The position numbers and the translations under genes are program-made. The notes beneath the pieces were generated by a model. It did not search any database. It saw nothing but the letters and a program-made list of their open reading frames with translations, and had not been told where the DNA came from. 64,000 nt of DNA from Myxococcus sp. RHSTA-1-4. Lineage in GTDB: Bacteria > Myxococcota > Myxococcia > Myxococcales > Myxococcaceae. The stretch is from positions 62,001-126,000 of the forward strand of contig NZ_JAIQDG010000010.1 of the NCBI RefSeq assembly GCF_020037125.1, written 5' to 3'. Shown here piece after piece: positions 1 to 8,995 of the stretch (positions are counted from its first letter, which is position 1; each line of letters starts with the position of its first letter).

Positions 1-2
1 CC

Positions 3-143
<141 letters not shown>

Positions 144-167
144 CCTCCCGCGCGGTTTCGCCTCCAG

Positions 168-198
168 GGCCCGCCCCGTCTATCGGGGTGGGCCTTTC
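168..198 (+). terminator. Intrinsic terminator after atpG
   Basis: An 11-bp stem (168-178 with 184-194, one G-U pair) closes a 5-base loop and is followed by TTTC. It lies just after the atpG stop and before the prohibitin-like gene. Confidence 0.7.
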
Positions 199-249
199 GC
201 GTTTATGGTGTCCGGCCAGCGGGCGGGGGTGCCCGGGAGGTCAGGGGTC

Positions 250-1047
250 ATGAAGCAGCGACTGGTATGGGCAGTGCTGGGGCTGATGTGCATCACCGGC
301 TGTGCCTGTGAGACGGTGTCCAGCGGACACGGGGGCATCGGGTTCGACTCGTTCGGCCAGGGCACCCTGCGCGAGCCCTACGGAGAGGGGCTGCACATCC
401 TCCGGCCGGGCAAGTCGCTCATCGTCTATGACATGCGCGTCCAGGAGATGAAGGAGGAGCTGAGCGTCCTGTCCAACAACGGCCTGGACATCCGGGTGGA
501 CGCCAGCGTGCGCTACCGGCCGGACCCCTCGAAGCTCTTCGAGCTGCACACCCAGACGGGGCCCCGGTACGCGGACATCCTGGTGGGACCCATCGTCCGC
601 TCCGAGGCGCGCAAGGTCTTCGGCCGCTACGCGCCCGAGGAAATCTACTCGACCAAGCGCGAGCAGATCGAAAAGGAGATCTACGACGAGGTGCTGCGCG
701 CCCTGCAGGGCAAGCACGTCGTGGTGGAGGCCATCCTCGTCCGGGACGTCATCCTGCCCCAGGCCATCCGCGAGGCCATCGCCGACAAGCTGGCCGAGGA
801 GCAGCGGAGCCAGAAGATGCGCTTCACCCTGGAGAAGGAGCGCCAGGAGGCCGAGCGCAAGCAGATCGAGGCGGAGGGCATCGCCAAGTACCAGGGCATC
901 GTCCGCCAGGGGCTGACCGAGGAGTACCTGCGCTTCAAGGGCATAGAAGCCACGGAGCGGCTGGCCCAGAGCTCCAACGCCAAAATCATCGTGGTGGGCA
1001 GCCCCCAGAGCGGCCTGCCGTTGGTGTACCAGACGGACGGGAAGTAA
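250..1047 (+). CDS. Prohibitin-like (SPFH domain) lipoprotein
   Basis: A 265-aa protein whose N-terminus is a lipoprotein signal: a basic MKQR, a hydrophobic stretch and a lipobox ending ITGC, with Cys18 the likely acylated residue. An upstream in-frame GTG at 205 would add 15 residues, but the signal peptide favours ATG 250. The middle is an SPFH/prohibitin domain (the VRYRPDPSKL and VGPIVRSEARKVFGRY segments). It is followed by a charged coiled coil (EEQRSQKMRFTLEKERQEAE) and a segment ending IIVVGSPQSGLPLV. Prohibitin-family proteins form membrane-associated ring scaffolds; a lipid-anchored form probably sits at the inner or outer membrane. It lies between atpG and atpD but after a terminator, so it need not belong functionally to the ATP synthase. 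Family assignment is firm; role unknown. Confidence 0.85.
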   Translation: MKQRLVWAVLGLMCITGCACETVSSGHGGIGFDSFGQGTLREPYGEGLHILRPGKSLIVYDMRVQEMKEELSVLSNNGLDIRVDASVRYRPDPSKLFELHTQTGPRYADILVGPIVRSEARKVFGRYAPEEIYSTKREQIEKEIYDEVLRALQGKHVVVEAILVRDVILPQAIREAIADKLAEEQRSQKMRFTLEKERQEAERKQIEAEGIAKYQGIVRQGLTEEYLRFKGIEATERLAQSSNAKIIVVGSPQSGLPLVYQTDGK

Positions 1048-1123
1048 GAGGGTGGCGCCCGGCGGCTGGGTCCGCTAAGGCCGACTTAATCCAGAAGTGC
1101 CCGGGAGGCTTGACCCTACGGGA

Positions 1124-2662
<1,539 letters not shown>

Positions 2663-2693
2663 GTCGTTCCGCTTCGTCCTCCCAGAGGTGACC

Positions 2694-3263
2694 ATGCGTC
2701 GCCCCGCGCTTGCCCTGGCCCTGTTGCTCCTGGCGCTCCCCGCCCTGGCGGAGGAGCGCAAGGGGCGCTCCCGGGTGAGCGCGAACGGGCTCTACAGCGT
2801 GCGCCTCGTGGAGGAGGCCCCCGGGCGGTGCCGGCTGGAGGTGTCGAAGGAGAGCGGCCCCGTCTGGTCCGTCCCGCAGTGCCTGGGGACGGTGGACGAC
2901 TTCTACTTCGTCTCCAACGACGGCGAGCGCGTCTGGGTGGTGTGGCCGCTGGTGGAGAAGGGCAAGGCGCCGCCGCCGCCCCCGAAGAAGAAGGGGCAGA
3001 AGCAGCGCAAGCCCAAGGGGCCGCCGGCCTGGGCCAACGTCGCGGTGGCGGCGGAGTACGACAGCAAGGGCAACCGGCTCCAGGAGAAGCGGCTGACGGA
3101 GCTGCTCTCCACGCGGCAGCTCACCGAGGTGCGCCAGCTCACCCACCACTTCAAGTGGATGGAGGGCACGCTCGGCATCCCCGGCAAGGGGCCCCGGCTG
3201 ACGGATGCCGGGGTGGTGGAGTTCGAGCCGGTGGGCGGAACCACCCACCAGCTCACGTTCTGA
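2694..3263 (+). CDS. Small secreted protein of unknown function between atpD and atpC
   Basis: A 189-aa protein starting MRRPALALALLLLALPALA, a clear Sec signal peptide cleaved near ALA-EE. The mature part has a first beta-rich segment (LYSVRLVEEAPGRCRLEVSKE, then FYFVSNDGERVWVVWPL), a Pro/Lys-rich linker at about 94-113 (APPPPPKKKGQKQRKPKGPP) and a C-terminal part ending VEFEPVGGTTHQLTF. It has two cysteines (in GRCRL and PQCLG) that could form a disulfide. I do not recognise a family. It sits 31 bases after atpD and 21 bases before atpC on the same strand, so it is very probably cotranscribed with these ATP synthase genes. That need not mean a role in the enzyme, because it is exported. Confidence 0.75.
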   Translation: MRRPALALALLLLALPALAEERKGRSRVSANGLYSVRLVEEAPGRCRLEVSKESGPVWSVPQCLGTVDDFYFVSNDGERVWVVWPLVEKGKAPPPPPKKKGQKQRKPKGPPAWANVAVAAEYDSKGNRLQEKRLTELLSTRQLTEVRQLTHHFKWMEGTLGIPGKGPRLTDAGVVEFEPVGGTTHQLTF

Positions 3264-3284
3264 TGCGGTAGTTCGAGGAGTGTC

Positions 3285-3695
3285 ATGGCCAAGCTGACCG
3301 TGGAGATTGTCACCCCTGAGAAGCGCATCCTGTCGGTGCAGGCCGACGAGGCCGTCGTCCCCGGTGGCCGGGGCCTGTTCGGCGTGCGCCCGGGGCACAC
3401 CCCGTTCCTGTCGCTGATGGAGCCGGGCCCGCTGACGCTGATTGACGCTGGCCGGCGCGAGTCCTACTTCGTCGCGGGCGGCTTCGTGGAGGTGGGCAAC
3501 GACAAGGTGCTGGTGCTCGCCGACGCGGCCGAGCCCGTGGCCGGCATCGACGTGGAGGGCGCCCGCCGCCGCATGAACGAGGCGCAGGAGCGCATGAAGG
3601 GCATGTCCGCCGAGGACGCGCGCTTCGAGATTGAGCAGGCCACGGTGCGCCGCGAGGCGGCTCGCATCGGCGCCGCCGGCATGGGCCGCGGCTAG
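3285..3695 (+). CDS. atpC: ATP synthase F1 epsilon subunit
   Basis: A 136-aa protein with the epsilon N-terminal beta-sandwich (MAKLTVEIVTPEKRIL, then VVPGGRGLFGVRPGHTPFLS) and the C-terminal two-helix region (ARRRMNEAQERMKG and so on). Epsilon couples the gamma shaft to the c-ring and can inhibit ATP hydrolysis. The gene ends three bases before the convergent regulator gene on the other strand, which leaves no separate terminator space. Confidence 0.96.
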   Translation: MAKLTVEIVTPEKRILSVQADEAVVPGGRGLFGVRPGHTPFLSLMEPGPLTLIDAGRRESYFVAGGFVEVGNDKVLVLADAAEPVAGIDVEGARRRMNEAQERMKGMSAEDARFEIEQATVRREAARIGAAGMGRG

Positions 3696-3698
3696 GCC

Positions 3699-4376
3699 TC
3701 ACGGCCAGGACAGCCCCAGCTCCCGGTCGAAGCCGCGCCGGCCTTCCACGGTGAGCCGCACCCCGCGGCCCTCCGTCCGGCGCGCAATCCAGCGCAGCGC
3801 GAACAGGCGCTCCGCCAGCGCGGCGCCCAGGGCCCCACCCACGTGGGGCCGGCGCTCGCTCCAGTCCAGGCAGCGGCGCGCGAAGGCCCGGCGCCCCCGT
3901 GACAGGGGGCCCGCCTCCACGCCCAGCCGCGCCAGGAAGTGCTCCCCCTCCGGGGTGAGCGCCCACGTCTCCTCGGAAGCCTCCAGGTAGCCGCGCCGCT
4001 CCAGCGCATCCGCCAGGTCCACGCCGAGCCGTCCCGCCAGGTGGTCGTAGCAGGTCCGCGCGAAGCGCAGCGGCGACGGCACCTTCACGGGCGCGGGCCG
4101 CGTGGGCGCCAGCAGGCTCAGGGCCTCCAGCGCCCGCGCCACGTCCGGCCCCGCCAGGCGGTAGTAGCGGTGGCGGCCCTGCACCTCCACCCGCACCAGC
4201 CCGCCCTCGAGGAGCTGCCCCAGGTGGCCACTCACCGTCTGCGGCGTGAGGCCCACGTCGCGCGCCAGCTCGCCCGCGGTGCGCGCCGGGCCTTCCAGCA
4301 GGCGCGACAGCATGCCCGCGCGGGCGGGCTCGCCGATGAGGCGCGCGATGAGCGCGAGGTCGAGAGGGTGGGCCAT
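3699..4376 (-). CDS. ArsR-type winged-helix regulator
   Basis: A 225-aa protein with an N-terminal ArsR/SmtB winged helix. IARLIGEPARAGMLSRLLEG starts the domain, the recognition helix region is LTPQTVSGHLGQLLEGGLV and the wing is RVEVQGRHRYYRLAGP. No metal-binding Cys cluster is visible, so this looks like a non-metal member. The C-terminal 120 residues contain a region of the kind found in myxobacterial and actinobacterial ArsR proteins (FARTCYDHLAGRLGVDLADAL), then LSRGRRAFARRCLDWSERRPHVGGALG. ATG 4376 is chosen because it begins just before the domain; an in-frame start at 4430 would add 18 basic residues. It is divergent from the flavin-barrel gene at 4461, with a perfect palindrome between them. 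Confidence 0.88.
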   Translation of the reverse strand: MAHPLDLALIARLIGEPARAGMLSRLLEGPARTAGELARDVGLTPQTVSGHLGQLLEGGLVRVEVQGRHRYYRLAGPDVARALEALSLLAPTRPAPVKVPSPLRFARTCYDHLAGRLGVDLADALERRGYLEASEETWALTPEGEHFLARLGVEAGPLSRGRRAFARRCLDWSERRPHVGGALGAALAERLFALRWIARRTEGRGVRLTVEGRRGFDRELGLSWP

Positions 4377-4410
4377 GGCGGGAGTCTTCAGCTCTCGGGC
4401 GCGGGGACGT

Positions 4411-4426
4411 TTCGGCGCGCGCCGAA
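4411..4426. promoter_or_regulatory. Perfect 16-bp palindrome, probable ArsR operator
   Basis: TTCGGCGCGCGCCGAA is an uninterrupted perfect palindrome in the 84-bp space between the divergent regulator (start 4376) and the flavin-barrel gene (start 4461). ArsR-family dimers bind such 12-2-12 or shorter dyads, so it probably controls both genes. Binding is inferred from position only. Confidence 0.5.
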
Positions 4427-4460
4427 CCATTCCCCGGCGGGAGCCTCATAGGGAAGGGGC

Positions 4461-5090
4461 ATGAACGACCTGCCGAAGCACCGCGTGATTGCTCCCCGCA
4501 TCCTCTACTTCGGGACGCCGGTGGTCCTGCTGAGCACCGTGCAGCCCGACGGCTCGCCCAACCTCTCTCCGCTGTCATCCGCCTGGGCGCTGGATGACAG
4601 GCTGGTGCTGGGCATGGGACGGCTGGGGCAGGGGCTCGCCAACCTGGAGCGCACCCGGGAGGCCGTGGTGAACCTGCCCTCCGCCGCGCTCTGGCCCCAG
4701 GTGGAGCGGCTCGCCCCCACGACGGGCCGCTCGCCCGTGCCCGAGGTGAAGCGCGCCATGGGCTACGTCCACGAGCCGTGCAAGTTCGAGCGGGCGGGCC
4801 TCACCCCGCTGCCCTCGGACACCGTGGCCCCGCCGCGCGTGGCGGAGTGTCCGCTGCAGCTGGAGGCGGTGCTGCTCGACGTGCGCCCCGCCGCGGCCAC
4901 GCCCCAGCAGCCCGAGCCTGGCTTCTCCATCGTCGAGCTGCGTGTCACCCGCGTCCACGCGCACGAGGACGTCACCGTGCCCGGCACCCAGCACGTGGAC
5001 GTGGCGCGCTGGCAACCGCTCCTCTACGTGTTCCGCCACTACGCGGGCACGGGGCCCGGCCTGGGCCGCAACTTCCGCGCGGAGACCTGA
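4461..5090 (+). CDS. FMN-binding split-barrel (flavin reductase-like) protein
   Basis: A 209-aa protein with a flavin-reductase/pyridoxamine-oxidase-like split barrel. The N-terminal strand pair GTPVVLLSTVQPDGSPNLSP and the following SSAWALDDRLVLGMG are the typical FMN-binding core, and NLERTREAVVNLPS continues it. LYVFRHYAGTGPGLGRNFR closes the protein. Members are FMN-dependent oxidoreductases of diverse small-molecule substrates; the substrate cannot be read from sequence. It is divergent from the ArsR-type regulator and shares its palindrome, which suggests the regulator controls it. A hairpin followed by a T-rich run ends the unit. Confidence 0.8.
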   Translation: MNDLPKHRVIAPRILYFGTPVVLLSTVQPDGSPNLSPLSSAWALDDRLVLGMGRLGQGLANLERTREAVVNLPSAALWPQVERLAPTTGRSPVPEVKRAMGYVHEPCKFERAGLTPLPSDTVAPPRVAECPLQLEAVLLDVRPAAATPQQPEPGFSIVELRVTRVHAHEDVTVPGTQHVDVARWQPLLYVFRHYAGTGPGLGRNFRAET

Positions 5091-5094
5091 GGGG

Positions 5095-5117
5095 CGCGCA
5101 ATTCCTGCGCGTGTTTT
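5095..5117 (+). terminator. Intrinsic terminator after the flavin-barrel gene
   Basis: A 6-bp perfect stem (5095-5100 with 5106-5111), 5-base loop, then TGTTTT. A second G6/C6 hairpin follows at 5118-5133. It separates this unit from the haemoglobin operon. Confidence 0.55.
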
Positions 5118-5165
5118 GGGGGGCGGGCCCCCCATCCGGCTCCGATTGACGGCTCGGCATTTAAA

Positions 5166-5182
5166 CTGCATTCAGGATGCAG
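5166..5182. promoter_or_regulatory. Perfect dyad upstream of the haemoglobin operon, probable Rrf2/NsrR-type operator
   Basis: CTGCAT-TCAGG-ATGCAG is a perfect 6-bp inverted repeat with a 5-base spacer, 38 bases before the globin ATG, in an AT-richer patch. A TTGACG at 5146-5151 could be a -35 element, which would place the dyad over the -10 region. ATGCA-type half-sites are known from NsrR operators, and an Rrf2 regulator is the third gene of this operon. Confidence 0.55.
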
Positions 5183-5220
5183 CGTTAACCACGGCCCGAG
5201 CGGCCAAACGGAGTGACACG

Positions 5221-5601
5221 ATGAGCGATGCGGTGACGAAGAGCGTCTACGAGCAGATTGGTGGGGAGCCGGCGATGGCGGCGGCGGTGGAGGTCTTCTA
5301 CCGGAAGGTGCTTGCGGACGACCGTATCAGCCACTTCTTCGAGGACGTGGACATGGAGCGCCAGGCTGCGAAGCAGAAGGCGTTCCTCACCATGGTGACG
5401 GGCGGGCCGTCGAGCTACTCGGGCAAGGACATGCGTGCCGGGCATGCGCACCTGGTGAAGCAGGGGCTGAACGACATGCACTTCGACGCGGTGGCGGGCC
5501 ACCTGAAGGAGACGCTGGAGGAGCTGGGCGTGCCGGCGCCGCTGGTGGCGAAGGTGCTGGCCATCGCCGAGAGCGCTCGCGCGGACGTGCTCAACCGCTG
5601 A
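5221..5601 (+). CDS. Truncated haemoglobin, group 1-like
   Basis: A 126-aa 2-on-2 globin. YEQIGGEPAMAAAVEVFYRKVL is the A-B helix start, FFEDVDMERQAAKQKAFL covers the C/E region, and the proximal haem-ligating His lies in the segment RAGHAHLVKQGLNDMHFD. Truncated haemoglobins of this type bind O2 and NO and can act as NO dioxygenases when a reductase supplies electrons. The next gene, 15 bases downstream, is a ferredoxin-NAD(P)H-type reductase, so the two probably act as a split flavohaemoglobin. The start is the first ATG after the dyad; a longer upstream reading frame has no family support. Confidence 0.92.
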   Translation: MSDAVTKSVYEQIGGEPAMAAAVEVFYRKVLADDRISHFFEDVDMERQAAKQKAFLTMVTGGPSSYSGKDMRAGHAHLVKQGLNDMHFDAVAGHLKETLEELGVPAPLVAKVLAIAESARADVLNR

Positions 5602-5616
5602 GGGCCGGGGCGCGTC

Positions 5617-6621
5617 ATGGCGAAGGTCAAACACGAGTCGAGCTGGTACCCGCTGGAGCCGGGAGAGAGCGTACTGGAGGGGCTGCTGCGGCAGGGCGTG
5701 TCCGTCCCGAACTCCTGCCGCGCGGGTGCCTGCCAGTCCTGTCTGATGAAGGCGGTGGGCGGCGCGGTGCCGGAGGCCGCGCGGGTGGGGTTGAAGGACA
5801 CGCTCGTGGCCCAGGGCTACTTCCTCGCGTGCACGTGCCGGCTCCCGGAGGGCACGGAGCTGGAGGTGGCGGGCGCGGAGGGACTGCGCGTGCCGGCGCG
5901 CATCTCCGCGCTGTCGCCGCTGTCCCGGGACGTGCTGAAGGTGAGCCTCGTCACGGACGCGCCGCTGGACTACCGCGCCGGGCAGTATGTCTCGCTGGTG
6001 CGCGAGGACGGGCTTGCCCGCAGCTACTCCCTGGCGAGCCTGCCTCGCGAGGGAGTGCTGGAGCTGCACGTGCGGCTCATCACGGGCGGCGCGATGAGCG
6101 GCTGGCTGGCCAGCGAGGCCCGGCCGGGGGCGCGCGTCTTCCTCCAGGGCCCGGCGGGGAGCTGCTTCTACGTCCCTGGCCGTCCCGAGCAGCCGCTCCT
6201 GCTGGCGGGCACGGGCACGGGGCTGGCGCCGCTGTACGGCATCGTCCGTGACGCCCTGGAGGCGGGACATTCCGGACCCATCTGGCTCTTCCATGGGGCG
6301 CGGACACCGGCGGGCCTGTACCTCCGGGAGGAGCTGCGCGGGCTGGCCGAGCGCCACCCCCAGCTCCACTACCGGCCGTGTGTGTTGGAAGGGGGCACCC
6401 GGGACATCGCGGAGGGGCCGCTCGACGTGCTCATCCGCGCCGAGTGCCCGAAGCCGGTGGGCTGGCGCGCGTGGCTCTGCGGAGATCCACAGTTGGTGCT
6501 ATCCCTGCGGAAGAAGCTCTTCCTGTCCGGGCTCTCGCTGAAGGACCTCCACGCGGACTCCTTCCTGCCGAGCGTCCCCCAGGCGGGAGCCTCACCGACT
6601 GACACCGCCGGAGCCCGCTGA
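5617..6621 (+). CDS. 2Fe-2S ferredoxin / FAD-NAD(P)H oxidoreductase
   Basis: A 334-aa reductase. Residues 1-90 form a plant-type 2Fe-2S domain with ligands in SCRAGACQSC and the distal Cys in FLACTC. An FAD-binding barrel follows (RSYSLASLPREGVLELHVR) and then an NAD(P)-binding domain (LLAGTGTGLAPLYGIVRDAL). The domain order 2Fe-2S, FAD, NAD is that of oxygenase reductases such as benzoate 1,2-dioxygenase reductase. Placed between a truncated globin and an Rrf2 regulator, it is the likely electron donor for the globin. The stop is 2 bases before the regulator start. Confidence 0.92.
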   Translation: MAKVKHESSWYPLEPGESVLEGLLRQGVSVPNSCRAGACQSCLMKAVGGAVPEAARVGLKDTLVAQGYFLACTCRLPEGTELEVAGAEGLRVPARISALSPLSRDVLKVSLVTDAPLDYRAGQYVSLVREDGLARSYSLASLPREGVLELHVRLITGGAMSGWLASEARPGARVFLQGPAGSCFYVPGRPEQPLLLAGTGTGLAPLYGIVRDALEAGHSGPIWLFHGARTPAGLYLREELRGLAERHPQLHYRPCVLEGGTRDIAEGPLDVLIRAECPKPVGWRAWLCGDPQLVLSLRKKLFLSGLSLKDLHADSFLPSVPQAGASPTDTAGAR

Positions 6622-6623
6622 AC

Positions 6624-7070
6624 GTGCATCTCACCCTTCACGCCGACTACTCGCTGCGCGTCCTCCTGTACCTGGCCAGCCGTCCGGGCCGGGTCACCTC
6701 CACGCAGGAGATGGCGGACGCCTACGGCATCTCCAAGCACCACCTCGTACGGGTGGTGCAGACGCTGGCGGGGCAGGGGTACGTGGACGCGAAGGCGGGG
6801 CGCGCGGGGGGCGTGACGCTGGCGCGGCGGCCGGAGGACATCAACGTGGGGCGGGTGGTGCGCGCCGCCGAGCCGGACTTCCATGTGGTGGAGTGCTTCG
6901 ACCGCGAGCGCAACTCGTGCCCCATCGCGCCCGCGTGCAGCCTGAAGGGCATGCTGGCCGAGGCGAGCAACGCCTTCCTCTCCGTGCTGGACCGCTACAC
7001 GCTGGCGGACGTGCTGGACCGCTCCCGCACGGACCTGGCGGACCTCTTTCTTCCCGTCCGCGCGTCGTGA
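6624..7070 (+). CDS. Rrf2-family regulator, NsrR-like
   Basis: A 148-aa protein starting at GTG 6624 with the Rrf2 winged helix (MHLTLHADYSLRVLLYLASR, then ISKHHLVRVVQTLAGQGYV and the wing AGRAGGVTLAR). Three cysteines in ECFDRERNSC and PIAPACSL form the Fe-S ligand set seen in NsrR/IscR-type sensors, so the protein probably carries an NO-sensitive cluster. It starts two bases after the reductase and overlaps the next gene by 4 bases, so it is co-transcribed with its targets and probably autoregulated through the dyad at 5166-5182. NsrR is the best functional guess, based on gene neighbours. Confidence 0.88.
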   Translation: MHLTLHADYSLRVLLYLASRPGRVTSTQEMADAYGISKHHLVRVVQTLAGQGYVDAKAGRAGGVTLARRPEDINVGRVVRAAEPDFHVVECFDRERNSCPIAPACSLKGMLAEASNAFLSVLDRYTLADVLDRSRTDLADLFLPVRAS

Positions 7071-7327
7071 CGTCCGGCACGCTGGAGTTGTTCCACCGCA
7101 TCGCGGACCCGCCCTCCGCCGAGGCGCGGCGCTACATCGTCGACTACGCGCTGGAGGACCGCATCGCGTTCCGCAATGTGGAATTTCCAGAGGCGGCGGC
7201 GGACTGGAGGCGCCTGGGCGGCCACTCCACGCCCGCGCTATGGGACGGCACGCACCTGCACCAGGGCGCCCAGGCCGTGCTGGCGCGGTTGCAGGCCGTC
7301 GTCAACCTCGGACGCGACGGCGCGTGA
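7067..7327 (+). CDS. Small thioredoxin-fold (glutaredoxin/GST-N-like) protein
   Basis: An 86-aa protein from GTG 7067, overlapping the Rrf2 stop by four bases (GTGA). The layout LELFHRIADPPSAEARRYIVDYALEDRIAFRNVEF then GGHSTPALWDGTHLHQGAQAVLARL matches a thioredoxin fold: strand, helix, strand, a cis-Pro-like STPAL, then the last helix. The usual CxxC is absent, so it is unlikely to be a classical glutaredoxin. It is the last gene of the presumed NO-stress operon. Its 3' third is repeated, in decayed form, about 10.2 kb downstream on the far side of the accessory island. Confidence 0.7.
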   Translation: MTSGTLELFHRIADPPSAEARRYIVDYALEDRIAFRNVEFPEAAADWRRLGGHSTPALWDGTHLHQGAQAVLARLQAVVNLGRDGA

Positions 7328-7390
7328 CGGCCCGGCGCGTGTGCCGGCATCCGCGCGCCGCTGCCTCCTGTGTGTCCCTCGTGCGCCATG
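7224..7390. repeat. Left copy of the island-flanking direct repeat
   Basis: This stretch, the 3' end of the thioredoxin-fold gene plus 63 bases, aligns without gaps to 17391-17557 at about 77% identity by hand count. The best part (7311-7380) includes exact 20-base matches around the stop codon. The remaining 156 bases to the next gene (7391-7546) hold no gene I can support. Confidence 0.75.
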
Positions 7391-7546
7391 CACGGAGTGT
7401 TGATGGGGACCCATGCCCGAGTCGGGCAATGACTCCAACTGACGCAAGGGCCCGTGGGCGCACCAGCGCTGCCTTCATAGTAGATGGACAGCGCGAACCG
7501 CAGGACAGGCGCGACCCATTCACGCTCTACAGCCGCCCGTTTGGCA

Positions 7547-8269
7547 TCAAGACGTTCGCGGCTCCGAGAACCAAGCCGCGCGATCGATTGTTCCGCAATA
7601 GATGTAGTCGAGGCCGTTCCCATCGCCTTTGTCGACGGGGGTGAACATCGCGCCGTGCTCGTTCACATAGAAGCGGCCACCCTCATATCCGCGGATCGCT
7701 GCGACGGGTTCAACAGCCCGGCGTACAAGCGCGGAATTGCGCAGCACCTTGGAGAGCTGAACCTTCAAGGTCGTCATCGGGCGAACGGCCGGGGGATCTG
7801 AGTCGGTGAGGGCGGGCGTCTGGTAGTAGATGTCGCTTCCGCCGGCGGCGAGCACATATGGGACGCCAGGGCGCGGTCCGACCCATCGCTCTCCGGGCTT
7901 GAGTGACTGCCCGTCAGGTTGAACGGGGCGCGTCGACAGTGGAACTCCCTCGAAGTGGAAGGTCAGTTCACCATGCAGGTAGCCCGCGAAGTAGTAGTGC
8001 GATGTTCCGTCTGCGCTGTCCACGGGGACAATCACATGACGGTACTCGTTGACGTAGAATGCGCCACCTGGACCGTTGCCCAGTGCCTGCTTTATCCCGT
8101 TCACAAGCCCGGCGAGGTCGTCACGCGCGTCGTCGAGCGCGAGATAGCGCAGGCCGCTTCCAACCTCGTGCAGGACTGCAACCGTCCAGGCGCCTTCATG
8201 AAAGCGAACGCCGTATTTCGCCAACCGGCTGACGTTCTGTGGCCACACTCCACCATAGAGCTTCGGCAT
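7547..8269 (-). CDS. Helicase-associated repeat protein, smaller paralogue pair member 2 (unknown function)
   Basis: A 240-aa protein and the last gene of a three-gene operon. I prefer ATG 8269 (MPKLYGG) because an AGGAG lies 9 bases upstream; ATG 8287 would add six residues. It has two copies of one motif, GGAFYVNEYRHVIVPVD with DGTSHYYFAGYLHG (about 75-110) and GGRFYVNEHGAMFTPVD with DGNGLDYIYCGTID (about 199-232), separated by LKPGERWVGPRPG. It resembles the neighbouring 231-aa protein along its full length (KYGVRF/KSGFRF, LKPGERWVGP/LRPGDPWPGP, TDSDPP/WDSDPD). No signal peptide or membrane segment was seen. I recognise no family. G+C is lower than in the flanking chromosome, consistent with transfer. 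Confidence 0.7.
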   Translation of the reverse strand: MPKLYGGVWPQNVSRLAKYGVRFHEGAWTVAVLHEVGSGLRYLALDDARDDLAGLVNGIKQALGNGPGGAFYVNEYRHVIVPVDSADGTSHYYFAGYLHGELTFHFEGVPLSTRPVQPDGQSLKPGERWVGPRPGVPYVLAAGGSDIYYQTPALTDSDPPAVRPMTTLKVQLSKVLRNSALVRRAVEPVAAIRGYEGGRFYVNEHGAMFTPVDKGDGNGLDYIYCGTIDRAAWFSEPRTS

Positions 8270-8297
8270 TGTCGATTCTCCTGACATGGATACAAGC

Positions 8298-8993
8298 CTA
8301 TGTGATCACCCATCGAGCGTCGAATGGCCAGCGTGACACATCGATTCGCCCGATGTAGCGAGGGGCCCACACCGCGTCATCGTTATCCTCATGCATCGTG
8401 ATGACGGCGCCGCCGACTTGAACCCGCACCCGCGCACTGCTCATACCCGGCCGGGCCGTTCGAAATCCTGCTGCCAGGTCAGGGTCGGAGTCCCATACGG
8501 GCTGCGTCTGCACGAACCTTCCATTGGGGGCGGCAAGCTCCCATTCGCACTCCAGACGGCCGTCCGCGCCAATCTTACATTCAATGCCGGTCGTGCTCGG
8601 TCCGGGCCATGGGTCGCCGGGACGCAGGTTCTTCGTCTTCGATAGGTCGACGCGCACCCCATCAGGCCGCTCGACCACGATGGGGCCGTGAACATGCCCA
8701 ATCAGGTAGCGGATGCATTCCTGGTATGGAGCTGGGTCGGGTTTGACAACGCGGCCGTCGGGAAGGAGGAGCACGCGCCCGCTGCCCCAATGCCGCTGCA
8801 CGAGTTGCTCGACAGCGGTTACTCCGGGCGTGGACGCGACTGTCCAGAACTCCCGCGTGCTGGAGGTCTCGACCCACGCTCCAAGCCTCCCTCGACGGAA
8901 ACGGAATCCTGACTTCTGCGTTCCGCGCGCGACACTGTAGGGGCCGCGCCAGAGTGGGAATGGACTGGTGGCGGGGCTGAACGTGAGCACCAT
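8298..8993 (-). CDS. Helicase-associated repeat protein, paralogue pair member 1 (unknown function)
   Basis: A 231-aa protein starting at ATG 8993, two bases beyond the helicase stop, with a GGAG at a suitable distance. It shares its whole architecture with the next gene: a KSGFRFRRG strand, a helix followed by GSGRVLLLPDGRVVKPD and YLIGHVHG, the spacer LRPGDPWPGP, WDSDPD, and a C-terminal repeat ITMHEDNDD followed by YIGRIDVSRW. The paralogues probably arose by duplication and may form a heteromer or be alternative partners of the helicase. There is no catalytic motif I can name. Tight packing (10 bases to the following gene's outermost start) argues for one operon and coordinated stoichiometry. 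Confidence 0.7.
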   Translation of the reverse strand: MVLTFSPATSPFPLWRGPYSVARGTQKSGFRFRRGRLGAWVETSSTREFWTVASTPGVTAVEQLVQRHWGSGRVLLLPDGRVVKPDPAPYQECIRYLIGHVHGPIVVERPDGVRVDLSKTKNLRPGDPWPGPSTTGIECKIGADGRLECEWELAAPNGRFVQTQPVWDSDPDLAAGFRTARPGMSSARVRVQVGGAVITMHEDNDDAVWAPRYIGRIDVSRWPFDARWVIT

Positions 8994-8995
8994 TC

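Noticed and set aside
7144-7623. Minus-strand frame over the left flank repeat that resembles one over the right flank
   Set aside because: The resemblance simply reflects the DNA repeat; the frame has no start signal or motif of its own.
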